Shown here: piece by piece, positions 4,947 through 11,494 of the stretch
Layout: each line of letters starts with the position of its first letter
Position numbering within the stretch: position 1 is the stretch's first letter
DNA from: Bacteroidota bacterium
Lineage (GTDB): Bacteria > Bacteroidota > Bacteroidia > Bacteroidales > VadinHA17
Direction of reading: 5' to 3'
Assembly (NCBI GenBank): GCA_012838685.1
Contig: DUOU01000252.1
Span: 1 to 11,494 of the forward strand
DNA: 11,494 bases
Program-made: the position numbers and the translations under genes
Notes under the pieces: generated by a model
Databases searched by the model: none
What the model saw: the letters and a program-made list of their open reading frames with translations, nothing else
What the model was told of the DNA's origin: nothing

Positions 4947-6839
4947 ATGTCAAAAAAATTAATTAGAATTCTAATCATTTGCTTCTTAAGCATAGCTACG
5001 GGACTCTTTGTCGGGGCAAATGGACAGGGAGGCTTCGATAATTCGACCAGGGCTCTTTATATATTTGATATGGCCAGATACATAGATTATGGTCCCGGGT
5101 TCGCTGACAGTTCCAATTTTACTATTGGAGTTCTTGACCAAACATCGGAACTGTTGTGGGAAATGGGGAACCTGTCCAAAACCCGGCCCACTATTCAGGA
5201 TAAACCTGTTCAGATCGTCGCCTTTAGAAGTGAGGACAAAATTATTCACACACAGATTTTATATGTAAATAAAAACAGCGGTTTCAATCTTAAAAAGGTA
5301 AAAGACAGGCTGGCGGGGCATCAGACCATGTTGATCACGGAAGGTTATGAGTTCAGGGAGTCCATGATAAATTTTATTGTTGTAGATGGTACTCCCCAAT
5401 TTGAGGCCAACGAGGAGATGATAAGAGGAGCAGGCATGTCGGTTAACCAGAACTTTTTATTCGCCGCTATAAAGACAAAAGAAGATTGGGAGGATCTTTT
5501 TATTGTTGCCGATGCGGATCTGCAGATACAGAAAGAGACAGTAAGGATACAGGCAGAGGAGATAGAACTACAGAAAGAAGAAATACTGGCCCAAAGAATG
5601 TTGTTGGATAGCCTTGACAGGGCGATCGCAGAGAAAGAGGAGACGTTAAAAATAAAAGAGAAAGAACTGGAGAATCAACTTATTAAATTAGAAAATCAAG
5701 AGGGAGAAATTGAGAGCCAGAGGCGAATTATTTATAATCAACAACAAGAGGTAAAAATCCAACAAGACACTTTGTCGGCGCAAAGGGAAAAGATTGCGGG
5801 CCAAATAACATTGATAAATGAGCAACTATTGCGGATTGGAGATCAAGAAGATAGAATAAAAATCCAGTTAGCGACCCTTGAAAAACAGAAACTGATTCTT
5901 TATTTCATAGGGTTCGCCCTTATATTGGTTCTTTGTCTCGGTTATTATATTTTCAGGGCATATAGGATAAAAAAAGAGGCCAACAGAAGGTTAGAAGAGA
6001 AAAATCAAACAATATCCGCTCAAAAAGAGGAGATCCAAAAACATTGTGATCAGGTATCCGCTCAATGCGAGTTGATTTCTTACCAAAAACAACATATCAC
6101 CGACAGTATAATGTATGCTAAGAGAATACAGGCAGCCTTGATTCCTTCGGTTGAGCTGTTTTCAGACAAACTAGACCATTTTATTTTATTTAAACCGCTT
6201 TCTATCGTGAGCGGCGATTTTTATTGGTTTGGAACGGAAGAGGGAAAGCATATTATTATCGCCGCGGACTGTACGGGTCATGGTGTTCCCGGGGCGTTTA
6301 TGAGCATGTTGGGCATTACAATGTTGAATGATATTGTGAGCAATAGGAAAATAATTATGCCTGACGAGATACTAAACGAGTTAAGGGATAACATTATTCA
6401 TTCCCTGGGTCAGGTCGCGGAAGGGGATTCGGTAAAGGATGGTATGGATGTGGCTGTATGTGTAGTTGATCCTGAGAAGGATATTCTTTGGTATGCGGGA
6501 GCCAACAGTCCATTATACCTGGTTAGGGACAATGAACTTATACATTACAGGGCGGATAAGATGCCTGTGGCGATACACTACAGAATGGATCCTTTTACCC
6601 GGCATGAAATTCCTTTGAAGAAAGAAGACGCCTTCTATATATTTTCTGATGGTTATGCCGACCAGTTTGGCGGCCCTGAGGATAAAAAATTTATGACCGC
6701 CCAATTAAAAAAGACCCTTGTAGATATTGTAAACGAACCGATGATGAAACAGGGCGAGATACTCAATGAAATATTCGAGACCTGGAAGGGAGATTCTCCC
6801 CAGATAGATGATGTTATGCTAATAGGGGTAAGATATTAG
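4947..6839 (+). CDS. Membrane PP2C/SpoIIE phosphatase with periplasmic YfiR-like (DUF4154) sensor; SiaA-like
   Basis: The 630-residue protein begins with a signal-type hydrophobic helix (about 5-23). A YfiR/DUF4154-like periplasmic domain follows (about 34-175: RALYIFDMARYIDYG, then ILYVNK, MLITEGYEF and FIVVDGTPQFEAN). Next come a long coiled coil rich in Gln/Glu (about 190-314), a membrane helix (316-337) and a cytoplasmic coiled coil (about 340-385). The last part is a PPM/SpoIIE serine/threonine phosphatase domain (about 386-630). Metal-binding acids are present: Asp424 (SGDFYWF), Asp441 (AADCTGHG), Asp568 (FSDGYAD) and Asp621/622 (QIDDVML); the GHGVPGAFMS motif spans 444-453. It should therefore be catalytically active. 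The likely substrate is the nearby SiaC-like phosphoprotein, by analogy with SiaA and SiaC; this is inference. Pseudomonas SiaA has a different sensor, so the YfiR-like input is the notable change. Confidence 0.88.
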   Translation: MSKKLIRILIICFLSIATGLFVGANGQGGFDNSTRALYIFDMARYIDYGPGFADSSNFTIGVLDQTSELLWEMGNLSKTRPTIQDKPVQIVAFRSEDKIIHTQILYVNKNSGFNLKKVKDRLAGHQTMLITEGYEFRESMINFIVVDGTPQFEANEEMIRGAGMSVNQNFLFAAIKTKEDWEDLFIVADADLQIQKETVRIQAEEIELQKEEILAQRMLLDSLDRAIAEKEETLKIKEKELENQLIKLENQEGEIESQRRIIYNQQQEVKIQQDTLSAQREKIAGQITLINEQLLRIGDQEDRIKIQLATLEKQKLILYFIGFALILVLCLGYYIFRAYRIKKEANRRLEEKNQTISAQKEEIQKHCDQVSAQCELISYQKQHITDSIMYAKRIQAALIPSVELFSDKLDHFILFKPLSIVSGDFYWFGTEEGKHIIIAADCTGHGVPGAFMSMLGITMLNDIVSNRKIIMPDEILNELRDNIIHSLGQVAEGDSVKDGMDVAVCVVDPEKDILWYAGANSPLYLVRDNELIHYRADKMPVAIHYRMDPFTRHEIPLKKEDAFYIFSDGYADQFGGPEDKKFMTAQLKKTLVDIVNEPMMKQGEILNEIFETWKGDSPQIDDVMLIGVRY

Positions 6840-7063
6840 TAACATTCCCATTTAGTGACGTTACCTCCAATCTCGGCATCTGGCATGGCTTCAATGGTTA
6901 CAAGTTCCAGTCCGCAGTATTCGGTCCAGTCAGTGGAGACATTGGTCTCATTCCCGTTTGAATCATAAGTGACGTTTCTGCATGTTTTACACGAATCGGA
7001 ACAGGCATTGATCGCGAACGCCAGGATGGCGCATAAAACAAAAAAATAAATTCTTTTCTTCAT
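6836..7063 (-). CDS. Small four-cysteine lipoprotein, function unknown
   Basis: The protein has 75 residues. A basic-hydrophobic signal (MKKRIYFFVLCAILAFA) leads to INAC, a somewhat loose lipobox, so Cys21 would be lipidated. The mature part is about 55 residues and contains Cys25 and Cys28 (a CKTC pair), Cys50 and the near-terminal Cys74. Two disulfide bonds are plausible in the periplasm; metal binding is the alternative. It contains the phrase YDSNGNETNVSTDWTEYCG, which resembles small Bacteroidota lipoproteins of unknown role. The TAA stop overlaps the phosphatase stop on the other strand (6836-6839). I do not recognise a named family. Confidence 0.72.
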   Translation of the reverse strand: MKKRIYFFVLCAILAFAINACSDSCKTCRNVTYDSNGNETNVSTDWTEYCGLELVTIEAMPDAEIGGNVTKWECY

Positions 7064-7082
7064 GGTCAGAGTTTTATACGTA

Positions 7083-7090
7083 CAAACTTA
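7083..7090 (-). promoter_or_regulatory. Possible -7 element for the lipoprotein gene
   Basis: On the minus strand, TAAGTTTG fits TAnnTTTG exactly and lies 20 nt before the ATG at 7063. No -33 TTTG stands at the usual distance (one is found at only 13 nt), so support is limited. Confidence 0.28.
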
Positions 7091-7194
7091 ATAAATTTAT
7101 ATTCAAATATTATGGTATTTTGGTGAATTTCTGTTTATTTGGCGGAACATATTGGTTTTTAGAAAAAAACTCATAAAAAACAGAGAAAAAGGCC

Positions 7195-7596
7195 ATGGAA
7201 GAATCAAGAATGGACAAACACGTAACGGTTGTTGGAGTTTTACAGATAGCCTTTGGGATCTTGGGGCTTATCGGAACTATAATAGTAATTATTGCGTTCA
7301 ATTTTATCGATTATTTTGTTGAGGGAGACGAGGTGGCAACCTTGGTATTGTGGGGGATAAAACTGATTTTATCGGTTTTTTTGGCATTTTTTTCAATAAT
7401 TAAGATTATTGGAGGAATAGGGATACTCAAATACAAGAGTTGGGCCAGATATGTTGTGATCGTTCTCGCGGTTTTCAGTTGCTTCAATGTTCCCTTTGGT
7501 ACGCTTGTGGGGGTTTATTCGTTGTGGGCATTGTTGCGGGACGAAACAATCGCGTTGTTCGTTCCCCAAACCGGAGAAGGGTCAAAAACCGATTAA
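7195..7596 (+). CDS. Small multi-pass membrane protein, function unknown
   Basis: The protein has 133 residues with four hydrophobic segments: about 11-36, 47-76, 83-98 and 100-113. The stretch GILKYKSWARYVVIVLAVFS and the following NVPFGTLVGVYSLWALLRDE resemble a widespread group of small uncharacterised membrane proteins. In that group, a KxWAR motif precedes a P-x-G-T-x-x-G-x-Y-x-L-W-x-L helix hairpin ending in a short charged tail. The ATG at 7195 follows an A-rich, weakly purine leader; an in-frame ATG at 7210 (MDKHV) is equally plausible and would remove five residues. It is monocistronic, with a stem-loop terminator 50 bp downstream. I can infer only inner-membrane location. Confidence 0.78.
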   Translation: MEESRMDKHVTVVGVLQIAFGILGLIGTIIVIIAFNFIDYFVEGDEVATLVLWGIKLILSVFLAFFSIIKIIGGIGILKYKSWARYVVIVLAVFSCFNVPFGTLVGVYSLWALLRDETIALFVPQTGEGSKTD

Positions 7597-7615
7597 ATGG
7601 CCCCATACAAACACA

Positions 7616-7646
7616 TCTTTTCAAATTTTTAAAATTTGATAAAAGA
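7616..7646. repeat. AT-rich inverted repeat upstream of ettA
   Basis: Arms CAAATTTT (7622-7629) and AAAATTTG (7631-7638) meet around a single T. They are extended by TCTTTT (7616-7621) and AAAAGA (7641-7646) with a 2-nt AT bulge on the right. Fourteen paired positions make it a strong palindrome, more likely a DNA-level operator or cruciform than a useful RNA hairpin. It lies about 60 bp before the ettA start and just before the terminator-like stem. Confidence 0.42.
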
Positions 7647-7675
7647 AATAGGGCCGAATTTGATCGGCTCTGTTT
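7646..7675 (+). terminator. Stem-loop terminator after the small membrane protein gene
   Basis: The 12-bp stem is built from AAATAGGGCCGA (7646-7657) and TCGGCTCTGTTT (7664-7675), with two G-U wobbles. It closes a 6-nt loop (ATTTGA), and a T/A-rich tract follows. It sits 50 bp after the stop at 7596 and 30 bp before ettA, so it likely ends the upstream transcript. It might also act as an ettA leader structure if transcription starts upstream of it. Confidence 0.55.
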
Positions 7676-7705
7676 ATATATATTCGTAAACCAAACAACA
7701 TAAAC

Positions 7706-9388
7706 ATGGCAGAGGACAACAAGATCATATTTTCGATGTATAGGGTCAGCAAAACCTTTCCTCCCCATCGACAGGTATTAAAAGATATTTCATTGTCTTT
7801 TTTTCTCGGCGCCAAGATTGGCATCATAGGTCTGAACGGTTCAGGTAAATCAACTTTGTTGAAAATCATCGCCGGAGTTGAAAAAGAGTTTCATGGCGAT
7901 CTAACTTTCCTTCCGGAATATAGTGTGGGATATCTGCCTCAAGACCCTCTGTTAGAAGAAGATAGAACTGTTTTAGAGGTTGTTCGGGAAGGCGTGGGCG
8001 CAATATTTGAGACTCTCTCGGAGTATGAGTCGATAAACAACAGTTTTGGAGACCCGGAGGTTTACGAAAATCCCGAAAAAATGGATAAACTTATGGTCCG
8101 CCAGGCAGAATTGCAGGAGATAATTGACAACAACGATGGGTGGAATATGGAACACAAATTGGAAAGAGCTATGGATGCGTTGCGTTGCCCCGACGGAGAG
8201 AGCAAGGTTAGTACTTTGTCGGGAGGAGAACGGAGGCGAGTCGCTTTATGTAGGTTACTGTTAAGTCAACCCGATGTCCTGCTGTTGGACGAACCGACCA
8301 ACCACCTTGATGCGGAATCCATACAATGGCTGGAGACAACATTGAAACAGTACGCGGGAACGGTTATTTGTATCACACACGACAGGTATTTTCTCGACAA
8401 TGTTGCCGAATGGATTTTAGAGCTCGACAAAGGAGAGGGTATACCGTGGAGGGGCAATTATTCATCATGGCTTGAACAGAAGGCAAAACGGCTGGAAATA
8501 GAGGAAAAGGGCAATATCAAAAGAAGAAAAATACTTGAAAGAGAGTTGGAATGGGTAAGGATGTCGCCCAAGGCCCGCCACGCCAAATCCAAGGCTCGTT
8601 TGGGAGCATATGAAAAACTGATGAACCAGGATATTAAACAGAAAGAGGAGAAATTGGAAATTTTTATACCCAATGGTCCCCGTTTGGGAGATAAGGTGAT
8701 AAGGGCACATAATGTAAAAAAATCGTTTGGCGATAAGTTGCTGTTTGAAAATCTGAATTTTGATCTGCCTCCAAACGGGATAGTTGGCATTATCGGAGCC
8801 AATGGAGCCGGGAAAACCACACTGTTCAGAATGATTATGGGACAAGAAAGTGTTACTGAAGGAGAATTTGAGGTGGGAGAAACGGTATGTATCGGTTACG
8901 TTGATCAAGGGCATAAAGATATTGATCCCGAGAAAACCGTATATGAGGTTATATCGGGAGGAGATGATGAGGTAATGGTCGGTAATCGCCGGGTAAACGC
9001 CAGAGCGTATGTTGCCAGGTTCAATTTTTCGGGAGCTGATCAGGAGAAGAAATGCGCTGTATTGTCGGGCGGTGAAAGGAACAGGCTTCATCTGGCGTTG
9101 ACATTAAAGTCGGGCGCCAATGTCCTGTTGCTTGATGAACCAACAAACGATATAGATGTCAATACTTTAAGGGCGCTGGAAGAGGGATTGGAAAATTTTG
9201 CGGGATGTGCTGTTATAATATCACATGACAGGTGGTTCCTGGATAGGGTCGCCACCCATATGCTCGCATTTGAAGGTGATTCAAAAGTTGTTTGGTTTGA
9301 AGGTTCTTATTCCGAATATGAGGAAAATTACAAAAGGAGAGTAGGAGATACGACTCCAAAACGGATAAAATATAAGAAATTAGCATAA
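7706..9388 (+). CDS. ettA: Energy-dependent translational throttle protein EttA (ABC-F)
   Basis: EttA is a ribosome-binding ABC-F ATPase that sits in the E site and gates the first elongation cycle according to the ATP/ADP ratio. The 560-residue length fits E. coli EttA (555). First ATPase domain: Walker A GLNGSGKST (42-50), signature LSGGE (171-175), Walker B with Glu196 in DEPTNHLD, His225. The linker (PtIM) is the charged helical region at about 255-310, which includes RMSPKARHAKSKARL. Second domain: GANGAGKTT (364-372), LSGGE (453-457), DEPTNDIDVNTLRALEE with Glu478, His507. No membrane segments are present, which excludes a transporter. The phrase DEPTND(I/L)DVNTLRALEE, the domain layout and the C-terminal KRIKYKKLA tail support EttA over Uup or other ABC-F members. 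The gene stands alone, between two stem-loop terminators. Confidence 0.93.
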   Translation: MAEDNKIIFSMYRVSKTFPPHRQVLKDISLSFFLGAKIGIIGLNGSGKSTLLKIIAGVEKEFHGDLTFLPEYSVGYLPQDPLLEEDRTVLEVVREGVGAIFETLSEYESINNSFGDPEVYENPEKMDKLMVRQAELQEIIDNNDGWNMEHKLERAMDALRCPDGESKVSTLSGGERRRVALCRLLLSQPDVLLLDEPTNHLDAESIQWLETTLKQYAGTVICITHDRYFLDNVAEWILELDKGEGIPWRGNYSSWLEQKAKRLEIEEKGNIKRRKILERELEWVRMSPKARHAKSKARLGAYEKLMNQDIKQKEEKLEIFIPNGPRLGDKVIRAHNVKKSFGDKLLFENLNFDLPPNGIVGIIGANGAGKTTLFRMIMGQESVTEGEFEVGETVCIGYVDQGHKDIDPEKTVYEVISGGDDEVMVGNRRVNARAYVARFNFSGADQEKKCAVLSGGERNRLHLALTLKSGANVLLLDEPTNDIDVNTLRALEEGLENFAGCAVIISHDRWFLDRVATHMLAFEGDSKVVWFEGSYSEYEENYKRRVGDTTPKRIKYKKLA

Positions 9389-9423
9389 AAAAACAGGTTG
9401 CCAATAATGACAACCTGTTTTTT
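9388..9423. terminator. Strong bidirectional terminator between ettA and gldN
   Basis: A 13-bp perfect stem, AAAAAACAGGTTG (9388-9400) with CAACCTGTTTTTT (9411-9423), encloses a 10-nt loop. The A run on the left and T run on the right mean it can terminate both the rightward ettA transcript and the leftward gldM-gldN transcript. It begins at the final base of the ettA stop codon and ends 19 bp before the gldN stop. Confidence 0.9.
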
Positions 9424-9442
9424 GCTATGAAAAAGAAAAATA

Positions 9443-10267
9443 TTAATATTCCCAGAGGTCGTGTTCAAAGTTCTGCAACCAATTCTTCAGTTCTTCCGCT
9501 TCGAAAAGAGCATCTTTGCCTACAGCGTAATCAGCGACAAATCTGTCGTTGTAAACGTTTGATACACCATAAATCACGCTTCCAAACTTACGTTGCATAA
9601 AAAGGTCGTCAAACGATATTCTATGAGCATCATTATTCGCTGAGAAAGCCTCTTTAGTGGCCAGAATATCCCTAATTTCATCGAAATGTACCCAGAAAAG
9701 GGGAATTCTCAACGAGGTTCCAAGTTCAGGATCGACCCCCATCCAATAAGGCATTATACTTATTATTCGAACATCCATTTTAGAATGTTTTTTATCGTAA
9801 AACCACTCCTCATACAAGAGAAGCTGTTTTACCTCTTCGGGCTTGGACTCTTGGGTAATGGTATCAGTACGCATTGTGCCGGCCGCATCAATCTGAACCT
9901 GCTCTATACTGGTTGTCGCCCCCATACTTACCGTTATCTCTTCATAAGTGGTAGGAACATCGGAATCCTGGGCGCTATAAGCCGTAATAGTACCATTTTG
10001 AATTCCCTCAAGCAAAACATTTATAAAACTTTGTCTACCGTCAAGAGTAGTGGTTGTCGGATAGTAGAGGGGTTGATTGATCTTCTCCCTTAGGTCAATT
10101 AGACGGTAATACCGTTGGGACCAAAAAACGTCGGCTTCCCGGAGGTAAGGGTACTCTATTTTTTTGGCTTCAGGGATAGACTTTTGGTAAATATCTCCAA
10201 AAGATTGGGCCTTCACTGAACCTGCGAACATAAGCACCGCGCATCCTAAGGCAATAATCTTTTTCAT
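9443..10267 (-). CDS. gldN: Gliding motility / type IX secretion protein GldN (PorN)
   Basis: GldN is a periplasmic component of the type IX secretion system that associates with the GldK lipoprotein ring near the outer membrane. The 274-residue protein starts with a clear signal peptide ending VKA-QS. It then shows family landmarks: EYPYLREADVFWSQRYYRLIDL, REKINQPLYYP, and near the C terminus RKFGSVIYGVSNVYNDR and LKNWLQNFEHDLWEY. Codons for 25 further residues are open upstream to a TTG at 10342, but they would precede the signal peptide, so I chose ATG 10267. It lies downstream of gldM on the same strand, the usual gldKLMN order, and its transcript is closed by the strong terminator at 9388-9423. 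The spacer to gldM is unusually long at 211 bp. Confidence 0.9.
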   Translation of the reverse strand: MKKIIALGCAVLMFAGSVKAQSFGDIYQKSIPEAKKIEYPYLREADVFWSQRYYRLIDLREKINQPLYYPTTTTLDGRQSFINVLLEGIQNGTITAYSAQDSDVPTTYEEITVSMGATTSIEQVQIDAAGTMRTDTITQESKPEEVKQLLLYEEWFYDKKHSKMDVRIISIMPYWMGVDPELGTSLRIPLFWVHFDEIRDILATKEAFSANNDAHRISFDDLFMQRKFGSVIYGVSNVYNDRFVADYAVGKDALFEAEELKNWLQNFEHDLWEY

Positions 10268-10301
10268 CGTTTTAAATTTTATTTGTTTCCAATGCGTCAG
10301 A

Positions 10302-10319
10302 TGAACCCCGAAGGGTCCA
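10302..10319 (-). other. UUCG-tetraloop hairpin in the gldM-gldN spacer
   Basis: On the minus (transcribed) strand a 7-bp stem, TGGACCC paired with GGGTTCA (one G-U pair), is closed by a TTCG loop, giving the very stable C(UUCG)G tetraloop in RNA. It lies 35 nt before the gldN ATG and has no T run, so a leader, mRNA-stability or processing role is more likely than termination. Confidence 0.55.
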
Positions 10320-10434
10320 GTGAAGCTAAATCGCATAAGCAAAATAAATTTTTGGTAAAAGACGCAACCAACTATTTTGCTTATATCTGTTTCATATATA
10401 GTGTTTATATAATATTATTAATCTTTTAATTCCT

Positions 10435-10462
10435 ACGATCACCAAAAGTGAAAAATGATCGT
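10435..10462 (-). other. Inverted repeat just after gldM
   Basis: Perfect 7-bp arms ACGATCA and TGATCGT flank a 14-nt loop that can pair further internally (CAC with GTG). It begins 17 bp after the gldM stop in the direction of transcription. It may protect the gldM 3' end or mark an RNA processing site. No T run follows, so it is not a typical terminator. Confidence 0.4.
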
Positions 10463-10478
10463 TAAAAAAGTATATGTT

Positions 10479-11494
10479 TTAATCTATTTTCAAAATAATT
10501 GGCAACAAGGTTCTTGGTACTCCATCGGGCCCTACTGCCTTTATATCCTTAATAATCAAATCTTTTCCCCTTGTCATTCTATTGATAAGATCTTTTTGCG
10601 CAGATGTTAACATACTGCTGGTACTTGTCTCAATCAAGTCTCCCATCCTGTCGGAATAGAGGATTGAAAAGCCGGTAACCGTGTACTGCAGGTCAAAATC
10701 AAAATCAGGCAATACGGCAAAAACACCAGCCTGGGCAACAGCGGTATTTTTGGCGATATTTCCGGAAGAGAGTCCCCCGAACCTGGCCTCAGGTACAGGA
10801 ATAGATTTAACCCTGAACTCGTATGGAGCAAAGGTTTGGTTAACTCCGTTTATATTCGCGGAGACGATAACCTGCACATTTTTACCAACTTCACTAGGTT
10901 TTACGGAATATGTGCCCTTAAAGTTCTCGCCTTTTGAGTTTTTTACCTTTTCAGTTGAGTGAGTGCCGTTAACCACCCTTATAGAAATTTTATCGGGACT
11001 GACACCGGGAACGGAGACATCGATAGGATTGGCTATACCATGATACATCACGTTCATCGCGGTAGGAGAACAGATAACGCTAGCCTCACCAACAACATAT
11101 TCCGATACAAAGGGATACTGCATATCTGTCCCGTCGGGTGCCTTCAGTGTGATAACCCCGCCCCATGTCTTTGTGCCAAGAGAAGAGGGTTTTACGGTAT
11201 AGATGCCTTTACCCGCTTCATCAAGAGGAAGAACCTGGTCACCTACCGTGATCACAGGTTGCTGGGTAGTGTCGGTTGCTGAAATAAACACCTGTGCCTC
11301 GTAAGTACTTCCCAGGGTAACATAATTTGAGTTGGGAATGACTATGGAGGTAAGTTTATTGAATTTAAAGGATGAGGCGTCGATCTGTGTGTAGAGTTGA
11401 TCGATTACTTCAGTTTCCGCGTTTCTTATGTCCACCTGTAATTTCGAGAGAATGGTGATTACGGCTACCAACGGAAGTGCCTGGAAAGTATGAT
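10479..11494 (-). CDS. gldM: Gliding motility / type IX secretion protein GldM (PorM), C-terminal part
   Basis: The frame is open to the window edge, so the 5' part is missing; 337 residues of a protein usually near 510 are visible. GldM is an inner-membrane protein that forms the motor with GldL, and its long periplasmic part couples motion to GldK/GldN. The visible sequence starts inside the periplasmic helical region (ALPLVAVITILSKLQVDIRN) and runs through the beta-rich domains. Examples are FNKLTSIVIPNSNYVTLGS, then SPTAMNVMYHGIANPIDVSV and ISIRVVNG, ending in VGPDGVPRTLLPIILKID. Apparent internal starts, such as the TTG at 11469-11471, fall inside the domain and are not real starts. The N-terminal membrane helix lies beyond the window. 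gldN follows on the same strand. Confidence 0.92.
   Translation of the reverse strand, partial: HTFQALPLVAVITILSKLQVDIRNAETEVIDQLYTQIDASSFKFNKLTSIVIPNSNYVTLGSTYEAQVFISATDTTQQPVITVGDQVLPLDEAGKGIYTVKPSSLGTKTWGGVITLKAPDGTDMQYPFVSEYVVGEASVICSPTAMNVMYHGIANPIDVSVPGVSPDKISIRVVNGTHSTEKVKNSKGENFKGTYSVKPSEVGKNVQVIVSANINGVNQTFAPYEFRVKSIPVPEARFGGLSSGNIAKNTAVAQAGVFAVLPDFDFDLQYTVTGFSILYSDRMGDLIETSTSSMLTSAQKDLINRMTRGKDLIIKDIKAVGPDGVPRTLLPIILKID

Noticed and set aside
5520..5890. Repetitive Q/E-rich segment considered as a DNA tandem repeat
   Set aside because: The periodicity is at protein level (coiled-coil heptads); the nucleotide sequence does not repeat as exact units.
7440..7703. An 87-codon plus-strand frame overlapping the small membrane protein gene
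   Set aside because: It overlaps the better-supported membrane protein gene in another frame and runs through the terminator stem, with no membrane or domain features of its own.
8465..9091. A 208-codon open frame on the minus strand inside ettA
   Set aside because: It lies wholly within the well-supported ettA gene in antisense, its translation has no recognisable domain, and it reads like an antisense shadow with biased composition.
9686..10093. A 135-codon open frame on the plus strand inside gldN
   Set aside because: It is antisense to a clear gldN and has no family features or promoter.
10268..10342. N-terminal extension of gldN to a TTG at 10342
   Set aside because: It would put 25 residues in front of a clean signal peptide and would cover the UUCG hairpin; ATG 10267 is the better start.

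Overview
The window is a stretch of chromosome from a member of the Bacteroidota. Two core type IX secretion/gliding genes (gldM, gldN) sit at the right end, and this system is confined to that phylum. Several intergenic regions carry the phylum's own promoter pattern (TTTG, about 20 nt, TAnnTTTG). Shine-Dalgarno sequences are mostly weak, and the small-protein families are ones typical of the phylum. Coding DNA is moderately AT-rich and the spacers are very AT-rich. No insertion sequence, prophage gene, CRISPR array, tRNA or rRNA was seen.

Left part (1-3655). A leftward pair, manC then rpiB, overlaps by ATGA and so is probably translationally coupled (GDP-mannose synthesis and pentose phosphate isomerisation). 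A rightward pair, mlaE-mlaF, also overlaps by ATGA and encodes the permease and ATPase of an MlaFE-type lipid transporter. A 59-residue DUF4834-type small membrane protein lies head-on to mlaF. It is preceded by the best promoter in the window, a perfect TTTG-N20-TACATTTG.

Middle part (3656-7063). This is the most interesting region: a signalling cluster. It holds a SiaC-like phosphoprotein of the DUF1987 family with its phosphothreonine position conserved. A stand-alone CheY-like receiver is encoded on the opposite strand with no usable ATG. A 630-residue transmembrane PP2C/SpoIIE phosphatase has a periplasmic YfiR-like (DUF4154) sensor domain. Together they resemble a SiaA/SiaC partner-switching pair in which the phosphatase has gained a YfiR-like input; no SiaB-type kinase and no diguanylate cyclase are present in the window. 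The 200-bp spacer between the receiver and phosphatase genes carries four copies of AAGTTAT, two of them forming the arms of a long inverted repeat. A small four-cysteine lipoprotein gene closes the region.

Right part (7064-11494). A small multi-pass membrane protein with a terminator is followed by ettA, the ABC-F translation factor that senses energy state. A strong bidirectional terminator separates ettA from the leftward gldM-gldN operon. gldM is cut by the window edge. The gldM-gldN spacer is 211 bp and contains two hairpins, one with a UUCG tetraloop.
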